Below the pieces are notes generated by a model, which saw nothing but the letters and a program-made list of their open reading frames with translations, was not told where the DNA came from and did not search any database. A DNA stretch of 64,000 bases from Apostichopus japonicus (taxonomy: Eukaryota; Echinodermata; Holothuroidea; Aspidochirotida; Stichopodidae): contig NC_092577.1 of the NCBI RefSeq assembly GCF_037975245.1, positions 27,153,398 to 27,217,397 on the forward strand, written 5' to 3'. Shown here piece after piece: positions 10,512-22,100 of this stretch; position 1 is the first letter of the stretch, and each line of letters begins with the position of its first letter. The translations under genes were made by a program, and so were the position numbers.

Positions 10512-11005
10512 TAGCATGGTGACTTCGAAGTTCGGACACTTAAGACTTAAAACACCCCAAAACTAAATCTTCTGGTATAAATCACCTGAAAATATACTTG
10601 ATATGGTGGGAAAATTGTGTTATAGTACGATACACGGCCAAACTTTCTTTCCTGCAAACTGTTTTCACGTTGTATTCCAAGAAGATTCTTCGTGATTGTG
10701 GAACTGGTATTTCTTTGCTAGAGTATTGCGAAGTTCGGACACGCAACCCACAGTGTGGCGCTGGTGATAAAATTGGTGGCGCAGTTGCTCTTTCAGTAAT
10801 TATAACAGACTTCATGGGTCTTCGTCATTTTATTTACAAATATGTAAGTAATTTCTTGCACACGGGTCATTTTGGAGAGAAAATAACTGTAGCTTCGTAC
10901 TTTTTGGTGAAATTTGGCTCTTCCTGTAGGTTTTCATGGTGAAATCGTGTATTTCTTAGGGTGTCCGAACTTCGCAGTATGCCGAACTTGGCAATACTGA
11001 CTATA
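10512..11005 (+). mobile_element. 494-bp element, copy A (GAAGTTCGGACAC motif)
   Basis: This is nearly identical in length and sequence to the reverse-oriented segment 33033-33526. Inverted copies of GAAGTTCGGACAC lie near both ends (about 10527 and 10960) and a third copy lies inside (about 10730). Both copies are bordered by TA, which hints at a TA-inserting element. An open frame of about 100 codons reading through the interior is shared by both copies at about 93% identity, but it shows no known domain. Confidence 0.75.
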
Positions 11006-11358
11006 CTAGTCAACAATAGACTAGTCCTAATGTTAGGCGTATTGTAACTAAAGCTTAGGATAGGGCAGAACGCTGTACCAATACTATTACTAGTACCATG
11101 TAAGCGTTAAGCTTGGTTTAATACATATGTCGACTTTATAAACGACAGAATAGTGATCTCTATGGTGAGATCATTTAGCTGCTTACTTTTGTATTTTAAT
11201 CGTCGCTGGACTTGTATCCTAATGATATTGTTGTTTGTACCATGTTGTTAGTCTTCAGTACTCAATAGTTTCCTCTTTTGCACAACGAGCTTCCCTTGTT
11301 GTCCTAGAAATACTGACGTCACGTTATCGCAATTATTGACGTCAGTGCAAACACAACT

Positions 11359-11841
11359 CAAGCGCATATATGGCAAGCCATATGGGACAAACACCGCATA
11401 ATATATCCTCGTATTAATACGAATATATACACGTATTAATTCCAATGTGTACGCGTATTAAATCAGACAATAACTGGCATGTCTTAAACTTTCACAAACG
11501 AGTTTCGAGAGTTATCACATTGTAGCCTCACCAGTACAATAAATGAGTTAGTCTCTATTGGCGTACACTCAGGCCAAACAACAGCATGATTTAATACGTG
11601 TTATTATTCGACTTAATACGTGTATATATCCGAATTAATACGTGTCTATCTTCCAATTTATCATCATATGTATTCGAAATAATACGTGTGTATATTCGAA
11701 TTAATACGTGGATATAGTGAAGCCTTATGATTGATTAATAATATATATGCTTATATATTCGAATTAATACATCAATATATTCAAATTAATACGCGTAAAT
11801 ATTATACGGAGTTTGTCCCACGTGGCTTGCCATAAGCGCAT
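11359..11841. mobile_element. Inverted-repeat element with internal TAATACG minisatellite
   Basis: TGGCAAGCCATATGGGACAA on the left pairs with TTGTCCCACGTGGCTTGCCA on the right with two mismatches, and the similarity extends outwards through a GCGCAT motif. The interior (about 11405-11800) is a degenerate array of roughly 20-bp units around TTCGAATTAATACGTGTATA. Target duplications could not be fixed. It has no coding capacity. Confidence 0.6.
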
Positions 11842-11884
11842 GAGTGTGGCAAGCCAACTGCCCAAATAATTAGATAGGCCTATT

Positions 11885-12075
11885 CTAGGTTTTTCGGTCG
11901 AAAAACCACGATTATCGACCGGCAAACCTGGAATACCAACTGAAAATCCAGGTTAATCACTCCATTATCCAGGTTTTTCAATCGACAATCCAGGTTTTCC
12001 GACCGAAAATCCAGGTTTTACAACTTAATTCTGGATTATCGAATGAAAACTTGTAATATTGCCAATAAACTTGGA
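11885..12075. repeat. Minisatellite of ~22-30-bp AATCCAGGTTTT units
   Basis: AATCCAGGTTTT-type units alternate with CGACCGAAAA / CAATCGACAA-type spacers about eight times, with variable spacing and substitutions. Many units pair with each other as inverted TCGGTCGAAAAACC / GGTTTTCCGACC pieces. Confidence 0.6.
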
Positions 12076-12177
12076 ATATCGAAGAAAACTTAGCTATATC
12101 TGGCTTTATATATTGCCACATGAAACTTTATATGTAGATCTGTAATTGGTTTGTATCAAGCTACATCTGGCCATGAA

Positions 12178-12218
<41 letters not shown>
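12178..12218. repeat. (AT)n microsatellite
   Basis: About 20 uninterrupted AT dinucleotides. They lie inside a degenerate stretch (about 12090-12320) where TGGCTTTATAT and GAAACTTTATAT words recur. Confidence 0.9.
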
Positions 12219-12221
<3 letters not shown>

Positions 12222-13411
12222 GAATAGATCTGTACCAAACTAATTAATCTGGCTATATATGGCCATACTAAACTTAATATGTATATCAAGTCTCTCTATC
12301 TGGCATTTATATGTGGCTTTATCTAACCGTATAAAGTCTTTATTCAGCCAAATATTGCCAAATATGGATTTTAAGGGATAACATTTCAGCAGATTCAGAC
12401 AAACGCTCCATGAGGAGTAGCATTTTCAGAAAATGACCTCTCCTGACCTCAACTGACCTTCAGTAAATATGCTCGCATGAATGAAAACTTAACTCACACA
12501 AACCACTGACGAAATTTCAGCCAAATCGAATGAAAAATGACAAAATGGCAGTCATTCAAACACAGTGGCAAAGAGTGACAGAGTTTCTCAGAATCGCACG
12601 ATCGCTATAGCTCAGCTGAAAGCTATCAGCTGAGCTTAAAATGAAAAATAATGCAGACAATGGTATAATGCATGGTGTAATCATGGCACGGTGTAACTTT
12701 TACATGCCGCGCTCATAACACAATTCATAACGTGAAGCAGCAAATGTTCCTGAGCTGTGATCACAAAGCAACCGGTCTAATAATTGTTAGCCAGTTATTT
12801 GACAATGGAAGAGCTCAAATTTCACCTTGGAGATGTAAGTTATAGCAGCTCATGCCAATGCATGCAGGTACTAAGTTTAAAGTATGTTGTAACAACCACT
12901 TGCTAACTGGGAAGTGCTACTGGCATTTGGCGCCTTGGACGACACTATAACCTCTCGATGTCGGTGCTTTTAGTATGTCGATCGGACGTCGTCTTTAAGG
13001 CCGAGCTAATAATCAGATAAGCCAATCCGAACATGGTAACTACTCTTCTTCATTTCTTTTGTGTATAGAGAAAACACAAACCGGAGTGATTCGTACATGG
13101 TTGCACATGTAAGAGAGTTGCCTACTTAAAACCTTTCATAACATCCGTCGTCCTCAAATAAAGAAAGGTTACTGAGAACGCGTCCCGCCCCCCCCCCCAT
13201 GTATTTTTCCTTTTTTACAAGGTCAATTTAAGTGGTCATCAACATCGCTCTAGAGGTATATCATCATCATACACCCACCAAGTTTGAAGTACATAAGCGT
13301 TGAATTTACTGACATCATGACCTTTGACATTTAACATTAATTAGTACGGTATTCGCGAAGCATTCATTCAAACAACGTTCCTCAAAACGATCATTACATT
13401 ATTTATGGGTA

Positions 13412-13738
13412 TTAATTTATCCGGCGAGTGCCAAAATGGGGCTTTAAAAGTTTACTTTCGTCGCACCCTTTGTTACCAAGCTTTGATGGTTGGATATTAA
13501 TAGGATCATACTTGGAAAATTTGTGCGCTAACCAATGCTGCAGAAGTGGGTCGCAAACTTTATTTAGATATTCCTGTCGCTGGAGTTGATTGCTTACTAA
13601 ACTTTTCGTAAATTTTAAAATAAAACAGGAAACTTTTCCTTTGGTTATAACATGAGCATCCGAAAATGACATAATAGCTGCAGGGTCATATAGTTTATCA
13701 GACGAGTCCCATTTGCGCCCAGTTTCGATGCACCCATC
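13412..13738 (-). other. Unassigned open reading frame (about 108 codons), possible decayed element or exon
   Basis: On the minus strand a frame is open from a TAG near 13738 to a stop at 13412. It reads LDGCIETGRKWDSSDKLYD, continues through MSFSDAHVITKGKVSCFI, and includes CDPLLQHWLAHKFSKYDP near the middle. The composition (Trp, Cys, His, mixed charges) is more protein-like than the other short frames nearby. No domain is recognised and no clear partner exons were found, so it may be a transposon remnant. Confidence 0.3.
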
Positions 13739-13777
13739 TAGCTACCAAGTTTTGAGCTCATATTCTGATGAAGATTC

Positions 13778-14077
13778 CAGGCGCGTAGCCAAGGGGGGGG
13801 GGCGAAGGGGGCAGCCGCCCCCCCCCCCCCCTTGAGCATATTTTTTATATTTTTTTTTAATGTTTTTATGATATCGCTAGTATTGTCAAAAGAGAAAATG
13901 CTAAGATGCAACTTACAAGGCCTGGGAAGTGCCATTTCCAGCGATCTGGGAGGCATATTCAGCCAAAATTTTCTTGTAAGCTTCGCGCCAACGCATGGTG
14001 GCGCTACGCTTAGATAGTTTCCAATGCCGAATCTACAGTTTCGCCCTTCCCTTGGCAAATTCCTGGCTACGCGCCTG
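13778..14077. mobile_element. 300-bp hAT-type MITE (CAGGCGCGTAGCCA ends)
   Basis: The terminal inverted repeats CAGGCGCGTAGCCA / TGGCTACGCGCCTG are perfect and flanked by a perfect 8-bp duplication GAAGATTC (13770-13777 and 14078-14085). It contains G-runs and C-runs next to the left end and the phrase TTCCAGCGATCTGGGAGGCA. Relatives lie at about 51190-51510 and 52780-52930. Confidence 0.9.
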
Positions 14078-14085
14078 GAAGATTC

Positions 14086-15395
14086 TCTCCGTTTTTCGAT
14101 TCCATTTGTTCATACGTTCAGCACAAGTTATTATTTGAGTAAACACAAATTGCATCGATCTGTTTTTAGGACCCGATAGAAAAAAAAAGCAAAATAGTTC
14201 TGTCGGAGCTACATTGAGTATGCCGTAACGATTTTTACAAAACGAGCCAATGACACCCTATCATAGTCACAATGAGATATCACCTGATACAACTTTGCGA
14301 ACCTTTTGTAGTTTTGTGACGTAACACATCTCCTCACCCTACAGTGTATATAGGGCGTACAACGGTAGAGGTTAGAACTTTGCACACTTGATCAAAACTA
14401 ACTGGAAAATAATTTATTTCATAAACAAGTATCATAAGGACAGACGTGGAGGAATGTGAAACTGTTAGTCAGAACTTGGCATTGTCTGTTGGTGTAATTG
14501 CCAGCCAGCTAAAGTAAACATGTCAAATGCATTCAGGCGTTATAAGACAATATCTGCAGTCACTGCATACAGTATACTATTCTAAGTTGGCCAAATATCG
14601 CCATCAGAAAAAAAATAACACCGCCCGAACCTGCCAACAAATGCAAAAAACATTGCCAAAGAACCCCTACTACCTCAGTCGACTATTTGACCTTTGATTT
14701 GTACATGAATTAATGCAAACTTGTTTTCAGATTTGGTATCATATATGTTTGGACCAAAAAGCTGCCCCCCCCCTCAGATATGACGTCATATATCACGGAG
14801 GCTCTACTTTCCATCATGTCTAGGCGCTCCGGCCCACCGAGTTTGATGTCTATCGGCGTTAAAGTTTACGAGGACTTAGCAACTTAAGAGGTCTTTGAAC
14901 TCCTTTAATCATGTGACCTTTTGTGTTCTACATATAAATGCGTTCCCGACTTGATATCCTTCATGGGATTGAGGGTTTGGGCCATATTGTCATTTTGATA
15001 TGTGTGTAATGACCAAAATGCTTCTTTTTTGTTAATTAACCTCTAACCTTTGAACCTATGCCAAGGCACACACTGAACAAGCTTGAAGTTCACCCATCCG
15101 CCTTTTTAATCAGGAGTTCGCAACACACTTTCTAATAAGCATACACGTATACACATACCCAGACAAGAAAAACGATGGCGTTATGCCACCTGACAATAGT
15201 ACGCGACCCCCACCACCTAATCATATGGACCTCCCTATACCAATAAACTTACCGCATCATTTGTAGTGCCGCTGAGGACACGAAAACAAGGACGCAAATT
15301 AAGAATACAACTCAAACAATTGTTTTGAAAATTTCCACCGTAAAATATAATCTCCCTCTGGATCAGGAAGTTTCACTGGGTATAATAGCCAGCGA
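14086..15395. other. Intergenic stretch with dispersed-repeat character; no gene
   Basis: No exon was recognised. Phrases such as GACCTTTGATTTG, ATCATGTGACCTTTTGTG and AACCTCTAACCTTTGAACC resemble the TGACCT-rich dispersed repeat seen elsewhere in the window, at low density. Confidence 0.35.
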
Positions 15396-15509
15396 ATGCA
15401 AGAAACAATACAACAAAACAAGTATACAACTGATTTATTGTCAAGATTTGTGAATAGTCAAAATTCAAGAAGAATTTATGTGACTTTTAGCCAAAAACAA
15501 GAGACAAAG

Positions 15510-15570
15510 AGAGGGCGGTCAAGAAAGGGCGGTCAAGAGAGGGCGGTCAAGAGAGGGCGGTCAAGAGAGA
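15510..15570. repeat. Short tandem repeat, GAGGGCGGTCAAGA x4
   Basis: Four head-to-tail copies of a 15-16-base unit AGAGGGCGGTCAAGA with one substitution. A separate 49-bp tandem pair (ACGAGGGTCTTTGTTTTAAG and following bases) lies at 15653-15741. Confidence 0.85.
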
Positions 15571-15800
15571 GAGCATGGCAGGACAGAGAAGGTGAAAAGG
15601 GGAGCAAACAGGGTCACGTGACAGGATGCATCAAGGTAATATTAGCAGAAACAACGAGGGTCTTTGTTTTAAGAAAAGTTTATTAAGTAGGGGAGTAAAA
15701 CAACGAGGGTCTTTGTTTTAAGAAAAGTTTATCAAGTAGGGGAAAGGAAACTCCTCCCAAAAATGGGAAATAAGGGATTTTTAGGGAAAAGGATAATTGT

Positions 15801-15810
<10 letters not shown>

Positions 15811-15891
<81 letters not shown>

Positions 15892-15893
15892 AT

Positions 15894-15956
<63 letters not shown>
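15811..15956. repeat. Long (AT)n microsatellite
   Basis: About 145 bases of nearly pure AT/TA dinucleotide, interrupted by TTTATA and CTTTATA. It can fold on itself. The Tyr-Ile open frames across it in every direction are artefacts of the repeat. Confidence 0.95.
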
Positions 15957-15961
<5 letters not shown>

Positions 15962-16922
15962 GAAAATGACATGTATATGGATGAGATGAACATAGACCCA
16001 TTTTTATTAATTATAACGATGTAATCTCGGGCTATTCGTGTGGATATAGAAGGATTTCAATTATTATTTCAGCCTCCTATTTGCAATTGTCGTAAATGTT
16101 TCTTTATATAGCAATAACTGGCACATTAATGAATACATTCTAACGGCATGGAAAGCTTTTCACAGAATTGTTAACATGTAAGTCTATATCCAAACTCTTA
16201 ACAAGAGGGCGATCCATTGCGTTAAACATATTTCGTCGCCAACGCTCTCTAGAGACAATAGATGATTGGCTACAATATAGCATGTTCAATATTCACACCC
16301 TTCATTCACGAACTCCGCAATGTAGAAAACAACACTGATGCTTTACCTTTGCGTCTTGAACCCAGTCACCATTTTGTTTTTAACATACAGCGTGTGAAGG
16401 GTCTATTGAACATATTTCCTTGTCACGTTTGGTCACATTCGACTTGTAAGGCCACGTCCCTCTCATGAGGCACCTTCCTACAGAAATTTCCCTCACTAAA
16501 CATTTGCGGTATGTGTGGTTAGATGCAAGATGGTATATATTATGCGCAGTCAGGGAATTGAAGTATAATTACCACTTGCATTGATATGACTCTTCCTGAC
16601 ACCATAGGCTCCACCCTCTTACGAATTCAAATTTTAGGAAGAAAAACACAACATTTTGCTGACATCCGAACTGAGGAGAGGCCTAAGGGAGGGATATCCA
16701 CTTCCGTTTCCGTAAGAGGGCTTTGATGCAAAATGGTGCTAAGAATGTTATCATGTTAACTGCATTTGTGTATACTGCACTTTACGTGCGTGTGGTTACA
16801 ATCGTATACGCAATGTGCAAGAGAGAAGGGGGGGGGGGGGGATGAGGCACGTATTGACATGCACTCAGTGGCTATGGACATGTATAGATTAAAGATATGA
16901 GACATTTACGAAATACATATAT

Positions 16923-17188
16923 CCAGCAAACACAAAACGTTATCATGACATATTTAAAAGAGCCTCTAAAATATGTTTTTATATAACGTTAAATGCGGTG
17001 TTATAAAAACGTCGGCATAACGTTTTTATGAGATATTAATGTTATATTAATGTTTTAACGAAAAAATGTTTTGAAATAATAGCTTGAAAACGTTTTTGTG
17101 ACATATTTATTACACTACAAATAACGTTATCAAAACAAAAGACGAAACGTTTTTAATAACGTTTTAAAAACGTTTTTTTGTGGGTGTA
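16923..17188. mobile_element. AACGTT-rich inverted-repeat element
   Basis: It opens with CCAGCAAACACAAAACGTT and closes with AACGTTTTTTTGTGGGTG, an imperfect inverted pair. Inside, AACGTT and AAAACGTTTT palindromic words recur about ten times in both orientations. Target duplications are not clear. The structure is that of a small foldback MITE. Confidence 0.55.
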
Positions 17189-18876
17189 ATGATGCGTATG
17201 GGTAGGCCTACATAATTATATAGTATGGTCTCATATCTCGGTGACCTATATGGACACGTTGCTACTTTGACTAGAAGTATCAATTACCGAATGAAAGTTT
17301 ACCTCGTTTTTTATCTCGTTATATGCTTAGTATGGTTAATGAGGAAACTTTCGGAGAAGCGGATCACTCCGTGCTATAAAAGCAAGAAACCTTCTAGTAT
17401 CTTTTCCCAAAGTTTTTTTTCCCCAGACACTTGCATCCCCCAACCACCGTCACCTCTGGCTACGTCGTTAAGACAAGGTTGCATCCCAAATGTTTAAAAA
17501 AAAAAAAACTTAGCATTTCTGTGGAAGGCAATTTATTTTTGACCCACATGGGGTGTACTGCGGTAGCACCATTGTGTATGAACATATAGTAGGCCTATAT
17601 GCATGTCGCTACTACACGGATGAAACGGTACCGACGGAATATTAAAGTCATATGTAGCTTATATGACTTCCGGGATCTCCTGGTTTTTACATTTTTACAT
17701 TCAGAGTTGTATATCAAATCATTTTCGCAAGAACTGAGTCATTGGTGAAGGTCATCAAAACCACGTCCGCCATTGTTTTGTTTGTTATTCATATCTCTCC
17801 TAATACTTCCGTGTTCTACAGTGGTACTGAAATAGGCAAACAATACGTGTACAATATCAGACTTAACATACTTCCTTCTGTACGTGCGCATTCATTAAAC
17901 GACAACTGTAGTGGAAAGGGTTTCCATTTGAGGTATTCACATTTTTAAAGTTCAAAACGGTGAGTGTTTTGAAGTGCGAGTAATCTTAATTACTAAAGCA
18001 TTGAATAGTGTTTAGTTTAGTTATTTATCGTACACTGAAATCGTATCAGGCTGTGTCGTTACCTTTACGGTATACACACTCAGGTTTATATCCATTATTT
18101 CACTTTCTGTATCCACAAAGGTCTTCCTGATTATGGCAACTAATACTCATATATGCGTAATCATGTCTACGGCGTCCACTAGTATAGTGATACAATCGTG
18201 GCAAGCTATTTGGAGGGTTCAGTGGTATAGCATGGCTAACTAAAGACCTCAAAATAACATTCGTTGAACAGTGCCAGTGGCCAAACTATAGTGTCAGGTG
18301 GTGGGAAAGACACGAGATTTAACTGCTTAGCCATTTAAACATGTCAAGAGGATCATAAAAATATTTAAGACTTTGAACGTTAATATTTATGATGAGCGTT
18401 GGGTATACCGTAGTTGAGGAGTTCCTTCGTGGGGTGCATGTTGAACATTCACGGTTTGTTAAGACGCTTGCTATGAAAACCTGCATTTACTGCCAGGGAT
18501 CCAGATCTTGTAATATGTCTTATCGGAGGCTTCTTAGCCTGAACTCATCGACTCTTGATTGCGACATTGACTAGTGCCATTGTAAGTGACACTTTACGAA
18601 ATCAGGGAACTTCCCACTAGTTTTCCCGTAGCACAGGAAGTTTGAAGGTTGTACTGCGTGGATTCCTATACAAAACGGTAACATTTGTACTTTGATTTCA
18701 TATCAAAAGATTGATTAAACAAATTTCAAAGGTTATCGTTGAACGTTCGTGAGTGCAAAATACATACACTGTAGTCCGTGTACCTGTATAGGCAAATTGT
18801 ACATTTCAATATTGCTAACTTTAATGTTTGGTTTCATTTGTAATATACATATTGTTGCTTTCTTTTATCGGAACAG
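17189..18876. other. Stretch 5' of the recognised exons of the membrane-protein gene; no exon recognised
   Basis: Extracellular-domain and signal-peptide exons of the plus-strand membrane protein would be expected here or further left. None was recognised by Cys pattern or hydrophobic leader with matching splice phase. The stretch is plain AT-rich sequence without obvious repeats. Confidence 0.35.
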
Positions 18877-19117
18877 CTGTAAAAGAATGTCGTCGACAAT
18901 AAGTTCAGCGACCAGTACGTCTATGACGACAAACAGCAGTTACACATCTGAACCTACATGGCCACGGACAACTGACGAAACTACAACTGCACCAACAACT
19001 ACACCTCCACCTACTTTGAGTTCAGAAGTGATAATTGGCATTTCTGTTGCCGCTGGGGTTATTGTCATTGTGATAATAGTCGTGTTGGTTGTATGCTGCA
19101 TAAGAAGACGAAAACTA
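18877..19117 (+). CDS. Membrane-protein exon: Ser/Thr stalk and transmembrane helix
   Basis: The acceptor GGAACAG precedes the exon and the donor is AAACTA/GTGAGT. One leading base completes a codon from an upstream exon, followed by CKRMSSTISSATSTSM. Repeated ACA/ACT codons give the mucin-like stalk, and a run of Ile/Val gives a helix of about 25 residues followed by five basic residues. The internal Met at 18887 could serve as a start only if the protein lacks a signal peptide. Confidence 0.7.
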
Positions 19118-22100
19118 GTGAGTATGCCATTTGTCACCTATAAGCCTTTCTTATATCGACTAGTCGTATACCCATGAAGCTTTGCAAGTATTTACGTGGG
19201 CTGATATTACAATGAATCCTTTTTCAGTGCATACAGATACGGGGTTGTTATCCTGAGTCAAAATATTAGTTGTGATCCATACTTCCCAATGCCATTTACG
19301 TTGTAAACAAGGATGCAAATCGTCCTTGATTGTATCCGTTTGAGACATTTTCTAATTTAGGATATATATTGCCTGCAGGCTGTGTACATAATACATAATG
19401 TATATACCATCTGTGCTGATTTATTAATATGGCAGGAGCCAAATGCTCTCTGCAATTCCAATACATTGCCATTTGAATTAACTCTTCCCTTCGTGACTAC
19501 TCTCATTGTAACATGCAGAAATAAGTGTACTATTCAGATGGAAATTAGCGGAAGACGGAGTAGTCCTACTATTTGCCGATTACGAGCATATATGCCACAG
19601 AAACATTCACTAATTCCATTCCGGAATAATATATAGCTTTATAACTGGCAACTATAAGTTAGGTGCCAGTGAATTTGTCTCATCCACTATCACATTATTC
19701 TCTACTTTACTTTCATATACAGAAACAGAGACAGATGCCAACGCCTAAGCCTCCTGACCTTAGCAAAATAGTAAGTTATACTTGGTTATTTCTAATCAAA
19801 TACCTTTTTTATCTGATTCATGGTTATAGACTTTTGGTCAAATATACCATCGGTTTAGTTCAACAAGTCGATATGTGCTCCAGATATGTAATGATTAATC
19901 CAATAAGTATTCTTGTATTAAGGAAAAGCCATGCATTGGTACTGTGGCATGACGTACATTAATGTGTCATATTAAATACGATCATAAATTAATATGAATT
20001 ACATCTGTTTTGGTCTTCAATTCCTAATTGATATAGTGGAGTTATGGTACTGGAATGAATATATTGATGTTGGTTTTTTGAGGGCGAGGGGGGGGGGGGT
20101 ACATTCCCTCCAAAGTCCCCTTATACATTGGCTTTGATGTCTTCACTACAGATGATAAATTATTCGGGCCTATGCCGAAAGAAAACATTACAGGGAAGAG
20201 CGGGCCTGTTCAATTACATAGGTTTCCTTTTATTACTTTCAAGCAATCCATTTTGCGAGATTTAGCAGTGGTTTTAAGATAGTGTACAATATAGCTATGC
20301 CATTAACATGCATGTTAAATGAAAAAATATAATTCTATAGAAAACGGTGCCTCTTTCATGATATAACAATACGGATTAACTTAGAAGGAAATTGAATACC
20401 TCACTGGTCGTTTAAATGACGAATTGATGTCATCACTATATCTGTAGGCATGTAAGAATAATATTTACGGATTTCTGTAGACACAAAACAAAGCTTTAAC
20501 ACAAATAGTGTTTAAATTTAACTAGCGAATATCGTATTATTTGTTTTACCAAAGCGTAAGTTTAACTCAATATTTTAAGTGATTACACAAGAAGCAAAAT
20601 AAAGACCTTTTAGGATCATGGTATATTTTATTTGTAAAGGGGTGTCAACGTAAACAAGCTCTACAGAGCTTCTTGTTGGCACTCCTCAATCTCTTGTTCT
20701 CTTGTACATTTACCCACGTCTATTGTCAAAATTGCATACTTTAATACAAGAGATTGAAATAAAGTCTTATGAATGAATGGTCATAGAATAACTGCGTTGC
20801 ATTGTATTATGATGTGGGCCTATACTTATCTAGACAAAGTGCAGCTCGTTGGAACAATTTCTTAAAATTCGTATAGTTTGTAGGTGTGTCACGTATCTTT
20901 ACCAGTAACCAATGATCAATAATATCACTATCTTTAATTGATACAATGTAGTGTATATACATTCTCATAGTTCTAGTAGTAGTCCCGCACAGTGGTTGTG
21001 TGTACGTCTATACTTCTATAATCATGGTGACTGAGATTCCAAGAAAGCATTGATCAAACACAACTCACAAACTATATTAACGTGAAAGATTGACATAGTG
21101 ACATTGGAGATTAGTAATTTTGCTGCTTGTGCTATCTCTGCTTCCTTTGACTCTCTCCTTTGAGTCAGTGGCTGACATCCGATTGATTTAAAGTTATAGA
21201 AATGGATCATACTGTTATATTTTTCCAGGTTGGATATTCCCATTGTGTCATCTAGAACGTTTATTATATACATTAACTTCAAATTCAATGAACTATCATA
21301 TGCACAGAACTCTTCTCATTTCCACGCAAATATACATACATAAATTGTACAACACAATAAACGTGTAGAAAATCAGGAACTTAATTGTGCAAACATAAGG
21401 AACCTATGACTACCTATAGAGCCTATATAAACATCTTTTATATCGTACTTGTATCATGTACAAACACATAGGCTATTGTATTATTCTTGCAACACTATAC
21501 ACATATTACTACACTCATATACAACACATTGTTATGATAAACCTGCGTCATCTCAAAAACAGTTTTGTTCAAATAGTATATAGTTCAAATTTATTTATCA
21601 TGTTATCGTACACAGAAACCATTAACAAACAGTCAACTTATTTCGGCTTTCGATCTCAAAATATTGAGATATATCGTCAAATTTTTAGATTTATGATAAA
21701 ATTGCAACAGAAATCGTCGCCATTTCATAATTACAACGATATTTTGGTACGAAATTAAAACGTCAAACTTCGAGAGAACTATATATGAGGTGAAATTTAC
21801 CCATAGCAATGATTGGTGAGACTGATCAATGATGGGCAATAAAGTTGCATTCTCTATAATAATATTAATAATGATAATAATAATAATAATAATAAGAGTA
21901 ATAATAATAATCATCATCATCATCATCATCATCATCGTCATCGTCGTCGCCGTCGCCGTCGTCGCCGTCGCCATCATCATCATCATCATCGTCATCATCA
22001 TCATTATCATCATCATCATCATCATTATCATCATCATCATCGTCGTCGTCGCCGTCGTCGTCATCGTCATCATCGTCGTCGTCGTCATCGTCGTCGCCGT

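Noticed and set aside
15732-16024. Open frames of alternating Tyr-Ile on both strands
   Set aside because: They are direct readings of the (AT)n microsatellite and carry no protein information.
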